This document shows, one piece after another, positions 45,204 to 52,113 of a stretch of 52,113 nt of DNA. Position numbers and translations under genes: made by a program. The notes beneath the pieces are model-generated. The model worked only from the letters and a program-made list of their open reading frames with translations, was not told the DNA's origin and searched no databases. How positions within the stretch are numbered: the first letter of the stretch is position 1; each line of letters begins with the position of its first letter. This DNA is from Tepidimonas sp. UBA997 (GTDB lineage: Bacteria > Pseudomonadota > Gammaproteobacteria > Burkholderiales > Burkholderiaceae_C), in NCBI GenBank assembly GCA_002291945.1, contig DBAZ01000080.1, positions 1 through 52,113 of the forward strand, read 5' to 3'.

Positions 45204-47072
45204 TCAGCGCCTTCGGCCCGGGGGCGGGTTGAGGTTCGCGGGCGTGGCCCACCACGTCATCAGGGCCCAGTTTTCGGGCTGATAGTAAGCCGGCAGCACG
45301 GCGGGCTGTTCAAACCGGCCTGCCCGGTACGCCACCCGGTGGACGCTCAAAAACCAGTGCGGCACGTTCAGGTGCATGTGGCGCAACACGCGGTCCAGCG
45401 AGCGGGCGGCAGCCACCAGTTGCGGGCGTGTGCGTGCCGAGACCACGTGATCGAGCAGCGCATCCACCGCCGGATCGGCCACGCCGATCAGGTTGCCCGA
45501 CCCCTCGGTGCTGGCCGCAGCCGAGCCGAAGCGCTCCAGCAGTTCAGTGCCGGGTGCCTGACTGCCCAGCCAGCGCACGCTGATCATTTCGAAGTCGAAC
45601 ACATCCAGGCGCCGCTGCAGAATGGCGAAGTCGGTCAAGCGGTACTGGGCGCGTATGCCCAGCCGTTCCAGATTGCGCATGAAGGGTGTGACCACGCGGC
45701 CCATCGAGCCACCGCTGTCGAGAAACTCGATGCTAAACACCTCGCCTTGGGCGTTGCGCAGTGCGCCGTCCCGGTACTGCCACCCGGCTTGGGCCAGCAG
45801 ATCGCGGGCCCGGCGCAGGTTGTCGCGCAGCATCATGCCGGAATCCGGGTCCAGACTGGTCAACGGGGGCAGCGGCACCGGCTGGCCAAAAACGGCGGCA
45901 GGCAGGCGGTCACGCAGTGGCTCCAGCAGGGCCAGTTCCTGCGGCCCCGGCAAGCCGGTGGCCTCGAAGTCGCTGGCCACGAAGTAGCCGCGCATGCGCT
46001 CGTGGGCGTTGAAAAACAGCAGCCGGTTCATCCACTCGAAATCCATCGCCAAGCCTATGGCCTCGCGCACCCGGGCGTCCTGAAACTTGGGCAGACGGGT
46101 GTTGAACAGAAAGCCTTGGAAGTCGCCCGCGTTCTGATGCGGCAGCTCGCGCCGAATCAGTTCGCCGCGGTCGAACGGCCGGCCTATGTAAGACCTTGCC
46201 CACTCGCGGGCCACGAACACCTGGATCAGGTCAAATTCACCGGCCTTGAAAGCCTCGCGCTGGGCCGTCGGGTCGCGGTAGATCTTGTAGGTGATGCGGT
46301 CGAAATTGAACATGCCGCGCCGCACGTTGAGGTCTTGCGCCCACCAGTTGGGGTCGCGCACGTAGCTGATGTCGCGGCCAAAGTTGACGCGCCCGATCCG
46401 GTACGGCCCCGACCCTATGGGCTGCTCCAGCACGATCTGATCGAATGGTTTGCGCACGCCATTGACCACCCCCCACTGGCGGCTGAATACCGGCAAGCTC
46501 CCCACGATCAGCGGCAGTTCGGCGTTGGGGCGCACAAAATCGAACCGCAGCGAGCGCTCGCCCAACACCGTCAGACCTTGCACTTCACTGAAAAAAGTGC
46601 GGAACTGCGGTGCCGCCTGCGGGCTGATCAGGGTTTCGAACGAATGGCGCACATCTTCGGCCAGCACCGGGTCGCCATTGTGAAAGCGGGCCCGCGGGTT
46701 GAGGTGGAACGTGACCGAGCGGCCATCGGGTGCCACATGCACCGTTTCGGCCAGCAGACCGTAAGCCGTGGTGGGTTCGTCGAAAGTGCCCGTCAGCAGC
46801 GTCTCGAACATCAGATGCGTGATGTTGGGCGGTGCCGTGCCCTTGAGCGTGAACGGGTTGTATTTGTCGAAGTTGCTGATGCGCGTCGGCGACACCAGCG
46901 TGATCTCGCCCCCACGCGGCGCGTTCGGGTTCACGTAGGGAAAATGCGCAAAGCCCGGCGGCTGCCGGATGTCACCAAACTGCGCAAAGGCGTGCCCAGC
47001 CCACAGCGCCGGGCTGGCCACCGCCAGCCAGCACCAGAGACCGAACCGGATCAGAAACGATGGCCAACGCAT
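45204..47072 (-). CDS. yejA: Microcin C/oligopeptide ABC transporter substrate-binding protein YejA
   Basis: A 622-residue periplasmic SBP_bac_5 protein. Signal peptide: MRWPSFLIRFGLWCWLAVAS, cleaved after about AGHAFA. The family N-terminus FPYVNPNAPRGGEITL follows, then NPFTLKGTAPP, VTFHLNPRARFHNGDPV and FDRITYKIYRDPTAQREAFK, standard YejA landmarks. The ATG at 47072 is chosen to begin the signal peptide; an upstream in-frame ATG (47096) is less likely. It is divergent from fabI, with only 38 bases between the starts. Confidence 0.93.
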   Translation of the reverse strand: MRWPSFLIRFGLWCWLAVASPALWAGHAFAQFGDIRQPPGFAHFPYVNPNAPRGGEITLVSPTRISNFDKYNPFTLKGTAPPNITHLMFETLLTGTFDEPTTAYGLLAETVHVAPDGRSVTFHLNPRARFHNGDPVLAEDVRHSFETLISPQAAPQFRTFFSEVQGLTVLGERSLRFDFVRPNAELPLIVGSLPVFSRQWGVVNGVRKPFDQIVLEQPIGSGPYRIGRVNFGRDISYVRDPNWWAQDLNVRRGMFNFDRITYKIYRDPTAQREAFKAGEFDLIQVFVAREWARSYIGRPFDRGELIRRELPHQNAGDFQGFLFNTRLPKFQDARVREAIGLAMDFEWMNRLLFFNAHERMRGYFVASDFEATGLPGPQELALLEPLRDRLPAAVFGQPVPLPPLTSLDPDSGMMLRDNLRRARDLLAQAGWQYRDGALRNAQGEVFSIEFLDSGGSMGRVVTPFMRNLERLGIRAQYRLTDFAILQRRLDVFDFEMISVRWLGSQAPGTELLERFGSAAASTEGSGNLIGVADPAVDALLDHVVSARTRPQLVAAARSLDRVLRHMHLNVPHWFLSVHRVAYRAGRFEQPAVLPAYYQPENWALMTWWATPANLNPPPGRRR

Positions 47073-47110
47073 GCGACAATTCTGCACGACATTCACAGGA
47101 GAAAAGACTC

Positions 47111-47920
47111 ATGGGTTTTCTGGCAGGCAAAAAATTGCTGATCACGGGGGTGCTGTCCAACCGCTCCATCGCCTACGGCATTGCCAAGGCGTGTCACGCG
47201 CAGGGTGCCGAACTGGCTTTCAGCTACGTGGGTGAACGCTTCAAGGAACGCATCTGCGAATTTGCAGCCGAATGCAACTCTCAGCTCGTTTTTGACTGCG
47301 ATGTGGGTGATGATGCCCAGATCGAGCAATTGTTCCGCGATCTGGCCCAGCACTGGCCGCAGTTCGATGGCTTTGTCCACAGCATCGGCTTTGCCCCGCG
47401 CGAAGCCATCGCGGGCAACTTGCTCGACGGGCTCAGCCGCGAGAGTTTCAGGATTGCCCACGACATCAGTGCCTACAGCTTTCCGGCCATGGCCAAAGCC
47501 GCCCTGCCTTACCTCAACGACCGTTCGGCCCTGCTGACCCTGACCTACCTGGGCAGCCTGCGCACCATCCCCAACTACAACACCATGGGCTTGGCCAAAG
47601 CCAGCCTCGAGGCCTCGGTTCGCTACCTGGCCGAAGCCGTCGGCAAACTGGAAGATGGTCGCCGCGTGCGGGTCAACGGCATCAGCGCCGGCCCCATCAA
47701 GACGCTGGCGGCCAGCGGCATCAAGGACTTCAACAAGCTGCTGGGCATGGTGGCGAACGCCGCCCCCCTGCGCCGCAACGTGACCATCGAAGACGTGGGC
47801 AATGTGGCCGCCTTCCTGCTGAGCGACTTGGCCGCCGGGGTCTCGGCCGAAATCACCTACGTCGATGGCGGCTTCAGCCAGACGGCCGGCATCAGCCGCG
47901 ACAGCGAACTGAAAAACTGA
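47111..47920 (+). CDS. fabI: Enoyl-[acyl-carrier-protein] reductase (NADH)
   Basis: Final reduction step of fatty-acid elongation, the target of triclosan. It has 269 residues. The N-terminus MGFLAGKKLLITGVLSNRSIAYG is the FabI cofactor motif (given as GKKLLITGVLSNRSIAYG). HSIGFAPREAI follows. The catalytic tyrosines and lysine are in LTYLGSLRTIPNYN and MGLAKASLEASVRYLA. GISAGPIKTLAASGI and VDGGFS complete the pattern. AGGAGA precedes the ATG. Confidence 0.97.
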   Translation: MGFLAGKKLLITGVLSNRSIAYGIAKACHAQGAELAFSYVGERFKERICEFAAECNSQLVFDCDVGDDAQIEQLFRDLAQHWPQFDGFVHSIGFAPREAIAGNLLDGLSRESFRIAHDISAYSFPAMAKAALPYLNDRSALLTLTYLGSLRTIPNYNTMGLAKASLEASVRYLAEAVGKLEDGRRVRVNGISAGPIKTLAASGIKDFNKLLGMVANAAPLRRNVTIEDVGNVAAFLLSDLAAGVSAEITYVDGGFSQTAGISRDSELKN

Positions 47921-47936
47921 GCGGGCGCAAGCCCGC
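47921..47936 (+). terminator. Hairpin after fabI
   Basis: GCGGGC-GCAA-GCCCGC begins directly after the fabI stop, a 6-bp GC stem with a stable GNRA-type loop. No T-run follows, so it may be a Rho-dependent or 3'-protective element rather than a true intrinsic terminator. The rest of the 168-base gap to the next gene shows no feature I can support. Confidence 0.4.
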
Positions 47937-48088
47937 CCCAGACGCGCCCTCGCGGCCGGTCGCGGTGAACGGGTCTCGGGCCTGCTGCGGGGCGGTTGGC
48001 AGAAAATGCCGCAAGCGCCCAGCGCGAGTTATCATCCTCCGAGATCGGATTACACCGTCCTGCAACCACCCATTCAAGGAGACCCGCC

Positions 48089-49795
48089 ATGACTGGCGTC
48101 AACGAATTCCTGCGTGCCCGTGACTTTCTGCTGGCCCACCGTGAGGACTACCGCGCCGCCTACGACGGGTTCCGCTGGCCCGCCTTGACCGAGTTCAACT
48201 GGGCCCTGGACTACTTCGACCGCTGGGCCGCCAACAACCAGGCCCCTGGCCTGTGGATCGTGGAAGAAGATGGCAGCGAGTCCAAACTCACGTTTGCCCA
48301 GTTGTCGCAACGCTCCAACCAAGTGGCCAACTGGCTGCGCAGCCTAGGCGTGCAGCGCGGCGACCGCATTTTGCTGATGCTGGGCAACGAAGTGCCGCTG
48401 TGGGAAACCATGCTGGCCTCGATGAAGCTGGGCGCGGTCATCATTCCGGCAACCACCCTGCTGTCAACCGCCGACCTGCAAGACCGCCTGACGCGGGGCC
48501 AGGTGCGCCACCTCGTCATCGGGCATGCCCACACCGCCAAGTTCGAGGGACTCGCCACCGATTGCTCCAACACCAGCACCCTCACCCGGATCTGCGTCGG
48601 CGCACCGCAACCGGGCTGGCTCGATTACGCCCAGACCGCCCGGGCTGACACCGGCTTCACCCCCGATGGCGTCACCCGCGTCACCGATCCGCTGCTGCTC
48701 TATTTCACGTCGGGCACCACTTCCAAGCCCAAACTGGTGCAGCACTCGCACCAGTCCTACCCGGTCGGCCACCTGTCCACCATGTACTGGATCGGCCTGA
48801 TGCCCGGCGACCGCCACATGAACATCAGTTCCCCCGGCTGGGCCAAGCACGCCTGGAGCTGCTTCTTTGCCCCTTGGAACGCCGGTGCCTGCGTCTTCCT
48901 GTACAACTACACCCGCTTCGACGCCAAGGCCCTGCTCGATGTGCTGGTGCGCTACGACATCAGCACCCTGTGCGCACCCCCCACGGTCTGGCGCATGCTG
49001 ATCCAGCAAGACCTCGGCGCCTACCGCACCAAGCTGCGCGAGCTGATCAGCGCGGGCGAACCGCTCAACCCAGAGGTAATCGATCAGGTCCAGCGGGCTT
49101 GGGGGCCGACCATCCGCGACGGCTTTGGCCAGACCGAGACCACCGCCCTGGTGGGCAACACGCCCGGCCAGTTGCTCAAACCGGGCTCCATGGGTCGCCC
49201 GCTGCCGGGCTACACCATTGCGCTGCTCGACCCCGACGGCCAGCCCAGCGAGGAAGGCGAAGTCAGTCTGGTGCTGGACAAAAACCCGCTCGGCCTGATG
49301 CTGGGCTACGCAGGCGACCCCGAGAAAACCGCCGATGTGATGCGCACTGGCCACTACCACACCGGCGACGTGGCCAGCATCGACGCCGATGGCTACATCA
49401 CCTACGTAGGCCGGGCCGACGACGTGTTCAAAGCCTCCGACTACCGGATCAGCCCGTTCGAGCTCGAAAGTGTGCTGATCGAACACCCCGCCGTGGCCGA
49501 AGCTGCCGTGGTGCCCAGCCCCGATCCACTGCGCCTGGCCGTGCCCAAGGCCCACCTCAGCCTGACCATCGGCCACACCCCGTCGGCCGAGCTGGCCCAA
49601 GACATCTTCGCCTTCACCCGTGAACGCTTGGCACCTTACAAACGCATCCGCCGCCTCGAGTTCAGCGATCTGCCCAAGACCATTTCGGGCAAGATCCGGC
49701 GCGTGGAACTGCGCAAGGCCGAGCAGGCCCGTGCCGAAGGCAGCCGCGGGCCACTGGAATTCTTCGAGGACGATTTCCCGCACCTCAAAGGCTGA
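48089..49795 (+). CDS. Acyl-CoA synthetase (medium-chain/ACSM-like)
   Basis: A 568-residue ANL-superfamily adenylating enzyme making acyl-CoA from a carboxylic acid, ATP and CoA. Start MTGVNEFLRARDFLL with AAGGAG 8 bases upstream. Motifs: P-loop LYFTSGTTSKPKLV, YNYTRFDAKALL, DGFGQTETTALVGN, YHTGDVASIDADGYITYVGR, KASDYRISPFELE (hinge), and the C-terminal catalytic Lys in LPKTISGKIRRVELR. The pattern resembles ACSM medium-chain or aromatic acid ligases more than acetyl-CoA synthetase. The substrate is not readable. Confidence 0.9.
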   Translation: MTGVNEFLRARDFLLAHREDYRAAYDGFRWPALTEFNWALDYFDRWAANNQAPGLWIVEEDGSESKLTFAQLSQRSNQVANWLRSLGVQRGDRILLMLGNEVPLWETMLASMKLGAVIIPATTLLSTADLQDRLTRGQVRHLVIGHAHTAKFEGLATDCSNTSTLTRICVGAPQPGWLDYAQTARADTGFTPDGVTRVTDPLLLYFTSGTTSKPKLVQHSHQSYPVGHLSTMYWIGLMPGDRHMNISSPGWAKHAWSCFFAPWNAGACVFLYNYTRFDAKALLDVLVRYDISTLCAPPTVWRMLIQQDLGAYRTKLRELISAGEPLNPEVIDQVQRAWGPTIRDGFGQTETTALVGNTPGQLLKPGSMGRPLPGYTIALLDPDGQPSEEGEVSLVLDKNPLGLMLGYAGDPEKTADVMRTGHYHTGDVASIDADGYITYVGRADDVFKASDYRISPFELESVLIEHPAVAEAAVVPSPDPLRLAVPKAHLSLTIGHTPSAELAQDIFAFTRERLAPYKRIRRLEFSDLPKTISGKIRRVELRKAEQARAEGSRGPLEFFEDDFPHLKG

Positions 49796-49799
49796 GCAC

Positions 49800-49821
49800 G
49801 GCCCAACCTAGGCCCAACCTA
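49800..49821. repeat. 11-bp tandem duplication
   Basis: GGCCCAACCTA occurs twice back to back, followed by GGCCTAGGGGG, between the acyl-CoA synthetase stop and the convergent methyltransferase. A weak GGGGG/CCCCC hairpin (49827-49847 region) follows and may serve both genes as a terminator. Confidence 0.7.
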
Positions 49822-49849
49822 GGCCTAGGGGGCAGGCGCCACCCCCCGC

Positions 49850-50464
49850 TCAGACGTTGAGCGCCTTGAGCATGGACCAGTAGCCAAACAGGTTGACGGG
49901 GGTTTTCTCCTGAATCACCAGACCGGTTTCGTCGAGGAAGCGGGGCAGCGAGAAATCCGGGCGAAACCCGACCAATCGCGACAGCGGCGCGGTCAGGCGC
50001 TCGAAACCGCCAATCACCGGGTGATGGTGCTGAAAGTGGTTGACGATATACAGCTCGCCACCCGGTTTGCAGACGCGCCGCATTTCATTGACCAGCCGCA
50101 CCGGATCGGGCGCGACCGACACCACATACATGGCCACCACCTTGTCAAAGCTGTGGTTGGGAAAATCCATGCCTTCGGCATCGACACAATGCAGCGTCAC
50201 ATGCGACAGTTCATGGCGCTCGCAACGTTCCTGGGCACGCGCCAGCATGTCCGGCGAAATATCCACTCCGGTGACCCGCACATTGGTCGGATAGAGGGGC
50301 AAGGACAAGCCGGTGCCGACGCCCACCTCCAGCACGCTTTCGTTGGGGCGGCAGGCCATGCGATCAATGATGGCGCGCCGACCCGGATGAAACAGCGCAC
50401 CAAAGCACAGGTCATAGCCGCCGGCGAAACGGCGGTAGCTTTTTAAGACGGCTTCTCGATCCAT
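49850..50464 (-). CDS. Class I SAM methyltransferase, PmtA-like
   Basis: A 204-residue methyltransferase. SAM motif I is VLEVGVGTGLSLPLYP, then VTGVDISPDML, motif VDAEGMDFPNHSFD, and post-motifs VVSVAPDP and EMRRVCKPGGELYIVNHF. This combination resembles the Rhodobacter-type phosphatidylethanolamine N-methyltransferase (PmtA), which makes methylated phospholipids. UbiE-like enzymes are an alternative. The ATG at 50464 has AGGA about 7 bases upstream. It is downstream of, and on the same strand as, the membrane protein gene (72-base gap). Confidence 0.82.
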   Translation of the reverse strand: MDREAVLKSYRRFAGGYDLCFGALFHPGRRAIIDRMACRPNESVLEVGVGTGLSLPLYPTNVRVTGVDISPDMLARAQERCERHELSHVTLHCVDAEGMDFPNHSFDKVVAMYVVSVAPDPVRLVNEMRRVCKPGGELYIVNHFQHHHPVIGGFERLTAPLSRLVGFRPDFSLPRFLDETGLVIQEKTPVNLFGYWSMLKALNV

Positions 50465-50536
50465 ATGTAGTCCTGAAGTGACGGTGTAACCCTGAATGAC
50501 GGCTGCTGATGTGGCGGCTCGCGCTGTGACAGGGGG

Positions 50537-52054
50537 CTAAAAACCAATACCCACCAGGGCAGCAAGCACCCCGAGCAGACCCAAAACGGCCAGCAGATAG
50601 GCCGGCCGCCGGGGCATTTCACCCCCATTGGTCATGGCCCGGCCAAACATGAAAAATACAAACGGATGCACCAGAAAAGGCATGGCAAACACAAAGGCAA
50701 TCAGCATCGCCGCTTCGCCCCCGAACAAGCCACCTTGCAAGGCAGCAAACAAGCCAAAGTGCGACAGGGCGGAACTGGTGGCCATGGCCGCATCGGGCAG
50801 TGGCATGCCAGACAACAGCAGCAGACTGCCAAACAAGGCCGTCAGTTGCCAGCCAAAAGAAAACAGCATCAAGGCCTTCACTTCGGCCCGGTCGTCACCA
50901 GCCGATCGGCGCATGCACTGAAACGCCCAAATCGCGAGCGCCACCCCAGCCAGGGCCACCACCAAGGTGGGCCACAGCAGCAGTCGCCCGGCCTGCAGGC
51001 TAAAGGCCAGGATGGTGAAGAGGAACACATGGCCAAAGAAAGGCACGGCGATCATGATCGGTGCCCGCCGCTGGGCCACTTCGCCCATGTCGCCCGCAGT
51101 GCAGGCACCGGTAAGACCGGCGTGCGACAAACCACCGGCCATGCCGGGTGCCAGGTTGCGCACGGCGGCCGTGCCGCCCAGCCACATCAACAGGGCAATG
51201 CCGCCGAACATCCACATCAACTGGCCAAAAAAGCCATACATCAACACCGGGGCTATGCCTTCGAAGGACAGGCTATGCAGCAGCAGCGAACCACCCACCA
51301 CAAAGTTGGCCGCCAGCACCACCGGCACGCCGCCAAACAGCAGGGCGCGCAAAGCCGGCCCATGCGTCCAGCGCGGGCAGTACCAGCCCAGCACCACGGC
51401 CATCAGCATGACGAAGAAGATAGGCGGAAACGCCACCACCTCGCGCACCCGCAGCGCAATCATGGAAGCTGCCACCAGCGCCAGAATCAGCAGCAGCAAC
51501 TCCAGCGCCCCCTTGCCCAGGTAGCGGCGCTTGTTCGAGACTTGGGCGGTCGGATCGATCACGATGGCCGCAAACACCAGACCGAGGTAAGCCAGCAGCG
51601 GCAGAATCTCGGCCTTTGCGCCGCCCGCGCCCAGCAGCACGCGCACGGTCGCATCCACCCCCAGCAGCACAAAAAAGGCCCGGATGATGAAGAACAACTG
51701 GGTGCGACCGGTACCCAGGATGGCTTCGGTGCGGTTCGGCACCACTGATTGATCGGGATCGACCTGAACCCCGCCAAACATGCGGCGCAGTTCCTGACCA
51801 CCGACGAAAAACGACGCCGCCAGCGCAACGATGGTGGCGCGCGCGAGCATGCCAAGCACATACAGGTCGGGCAGGCCAGGCACACCGGCACCGGTCGCCA
51901 CCAGCAAGGCGCCCAGACTCAGGCCAAACACCACCACGATCAGGATGGGTGAATAGCGTGACCCCGCCACCACCGCCCGGGCCACCAGAACGACCGGGAC
52001 GAGGACCAGCAGGGTCAACCAGAACTGATTGAGAAAGGCCAGTGAATCCAGCAT
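50537..52054 (-). CDS. Polytopic membrane protein of unrecognised family
   Basis: A 505-residue protein with roughly 13-14 hydrophobic segments, starting MLDSLAFLNQFWLTLLVLVP. Distinct polar motifs between helices are FFVGGQELRRMFGGVQ, PNRTEAILGTGR, DPTAQVSNKRRYLGKG, and a Gly-rich conserved-looking stretch MAGGLSHAGLTGACTAGDMGE. The inverted-type Gly-rich loops faintly recall anion or glutamate symporters, but I cannot assign a family. The ATG at 52054 is chosen at the first hydrophobic segment; the 17 codons upstream look non-coding. The role is unknown; transport is the most likely guess. Confidence 0.75.
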   Translation of the reverse strand: MLDSLAFLNQFWLTLLVLVPVVLVARAVVAGSRYSPILIVVVFGLSLGALLVATGAGVPGLPDLYVLGMLARATIVALAASFFVGGQELRRMFGGVQVDPDQSVVPNRTEAILGTGRTQLFFIIRAFFVLLGVDATVRVLLGAGGAKAEILPLLAYLGLVFAAIVIDPTAQVSNKRRYLGKGALELLLLILALVAASMIALRVREVVAFPPIFFVMLMAVVLGWYCPRWTHGPALRALLFGGVPVVLAANFVVGGSLLLHSLSFEGIAPVLMYGFFGQLMWMFGGIALLMWLGGTAAVRNLAPGMAGGLSHAGLTGACTAGDMGEVAQRRAPIMIAVPFFGHVFLFTILAFSLQAGRLLLWPTLVVALAGVALAIWAFQCMRRSAGDDRAEVKALMLFSFGWQLTALFGSLLLLSGMPLPDAAMATSSALSHFGLFAALQGGLFGGEAAMLIAFVFAMPFLVHPFVFFMFGRAMTNGGEMPRRPAYLLAVLGLLGVLAALVGIGF

Positions 52055-52080
52055 GGCGCGAAGTATGGCACAAGTCGAGG

Positions 52081-52102
52081 CACCATCCAGACACCATCCT
52101 GA
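52081..52102. repeat. 11-bp tandem repeat upstream of the membrane protein gene
   Basis: CACCATCCAGA and CACCATCCTGA are adjacent with one mismatch, 27-48 bases upstream of the ATG at 52054, at the edge of the window. They may be part of a binding site or a chance duplication. Confidence 0.5.
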
Positions 52103-52113
52103 CACTTTCAGGC

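Noticed and set aside
43250..45232. Plus-strand frame of 660 codons opposite yejE and yejB
   Set aside because: Gln/His/Arg-rich with no domain, and it spans two real genes and the gap between them.
47937..48088. Possible promoter or small gene before the acyl-CoA synthetase
   Set aside because: A TATCAT -10-like hexamer is present, but no -35 at proper spacing and no convincing ORF.

Overview
The window is high-GC, gene-dense bacterial DNA with almost no space between genes. The gene set (class I phaCAB polyhydroxyalkanoate genes, smc-zipA, a dapC-dapD-pilU-dapE-prmB run, a FimV-like protein, yejABEF) and a CCCCCTTGAGGGGG-type intergenic repeat suggest a betaproteobacterium of the order Burkholderiales, probably Comamonadaceae-like. 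This placement is from gene content only. I found no rRNA, tRNA, CRISPR array, transposase or phage gene, and no gene-free stretch over about 170 bases.

Layout. 1-6589 (minus strand): a propionyl-CoA/methylmalonyl-CoA operon, transcribed mcm -> meaB -> pccB -> pccA (pccA runs off the left edge). A vapBC toxin-antitoxin pair plus a 42-codon remnant of a NYN/PIN-like gene sits between mcm and meaB. 6699-7346: a divergent GntR/FadR-type regulator facing mcm across a shared operator-like inverted repeat. 7347-8357: dusA. 8428-12160: phaC-phaA-phaB, closed by a clear terminator. 12291-14616: a small membrane protein, pgeF, a zeta-class GST and a Nudix hydrolase. 14627-17143: a REC-GGDEF-EAL response regulator divergent from an Hpt protein. 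17166-21769: smc-zipA. 21893-29356: a tightly overlapping lysine/peptidoglycan precursor operon (dapC, dapD, pilU-like ATPase, dapE) continuing into prmB and an ABC-F ATPase. 29430-33688: an MFS transporter, a D-2-hydroxyacid dehydrogenase and a FimV-like protein. 33827-37796: an enoyl-CoA hydratase/isomerase, a Crp/Fnr regulator, an APH-fold phosphotransferase and an acyl-CoA dehydrogenase. 37815-41316: an orphan GspE/PilB-like ATPase with an unusual N-terminus and two small membrane-protein genes. 41343-47072: yejABEF. 47111-49795: fabI and an acyl-CoA synthetase. 49850-52054: a SAM methyltransferase and an unrecognised 505-residue membrane protein.

How it fits together. Much of the window handles short- and medium-chain acyl-CoA: activation (acyl-CoA synthetase), dehydrogenation and hydration (ACAD, enoyl-CoA hydratase), a possible 4-hydroxyacyl-CoA kinase/ACAD pair, propionyl-CoA to succinyl-CoA (PCC, MCM, MeaB; no epimerase gene is visible), and storage as polyhydroxyalkanoate.

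The least ordinary features are the toxin-antitoxin insertion, whose promoter -35 overlaps the mcm stop codon; the truncated NYN/PIN-like ORF overlapping both vapC and meaB; an in-frame repeat-like insert in meaB; the N-terminal region of the GspE-like ATPase; and a 12-bp tandem repeat encoding the N-terminus and alternative starts of yejE. I did not find a clearly new multi-gene system.
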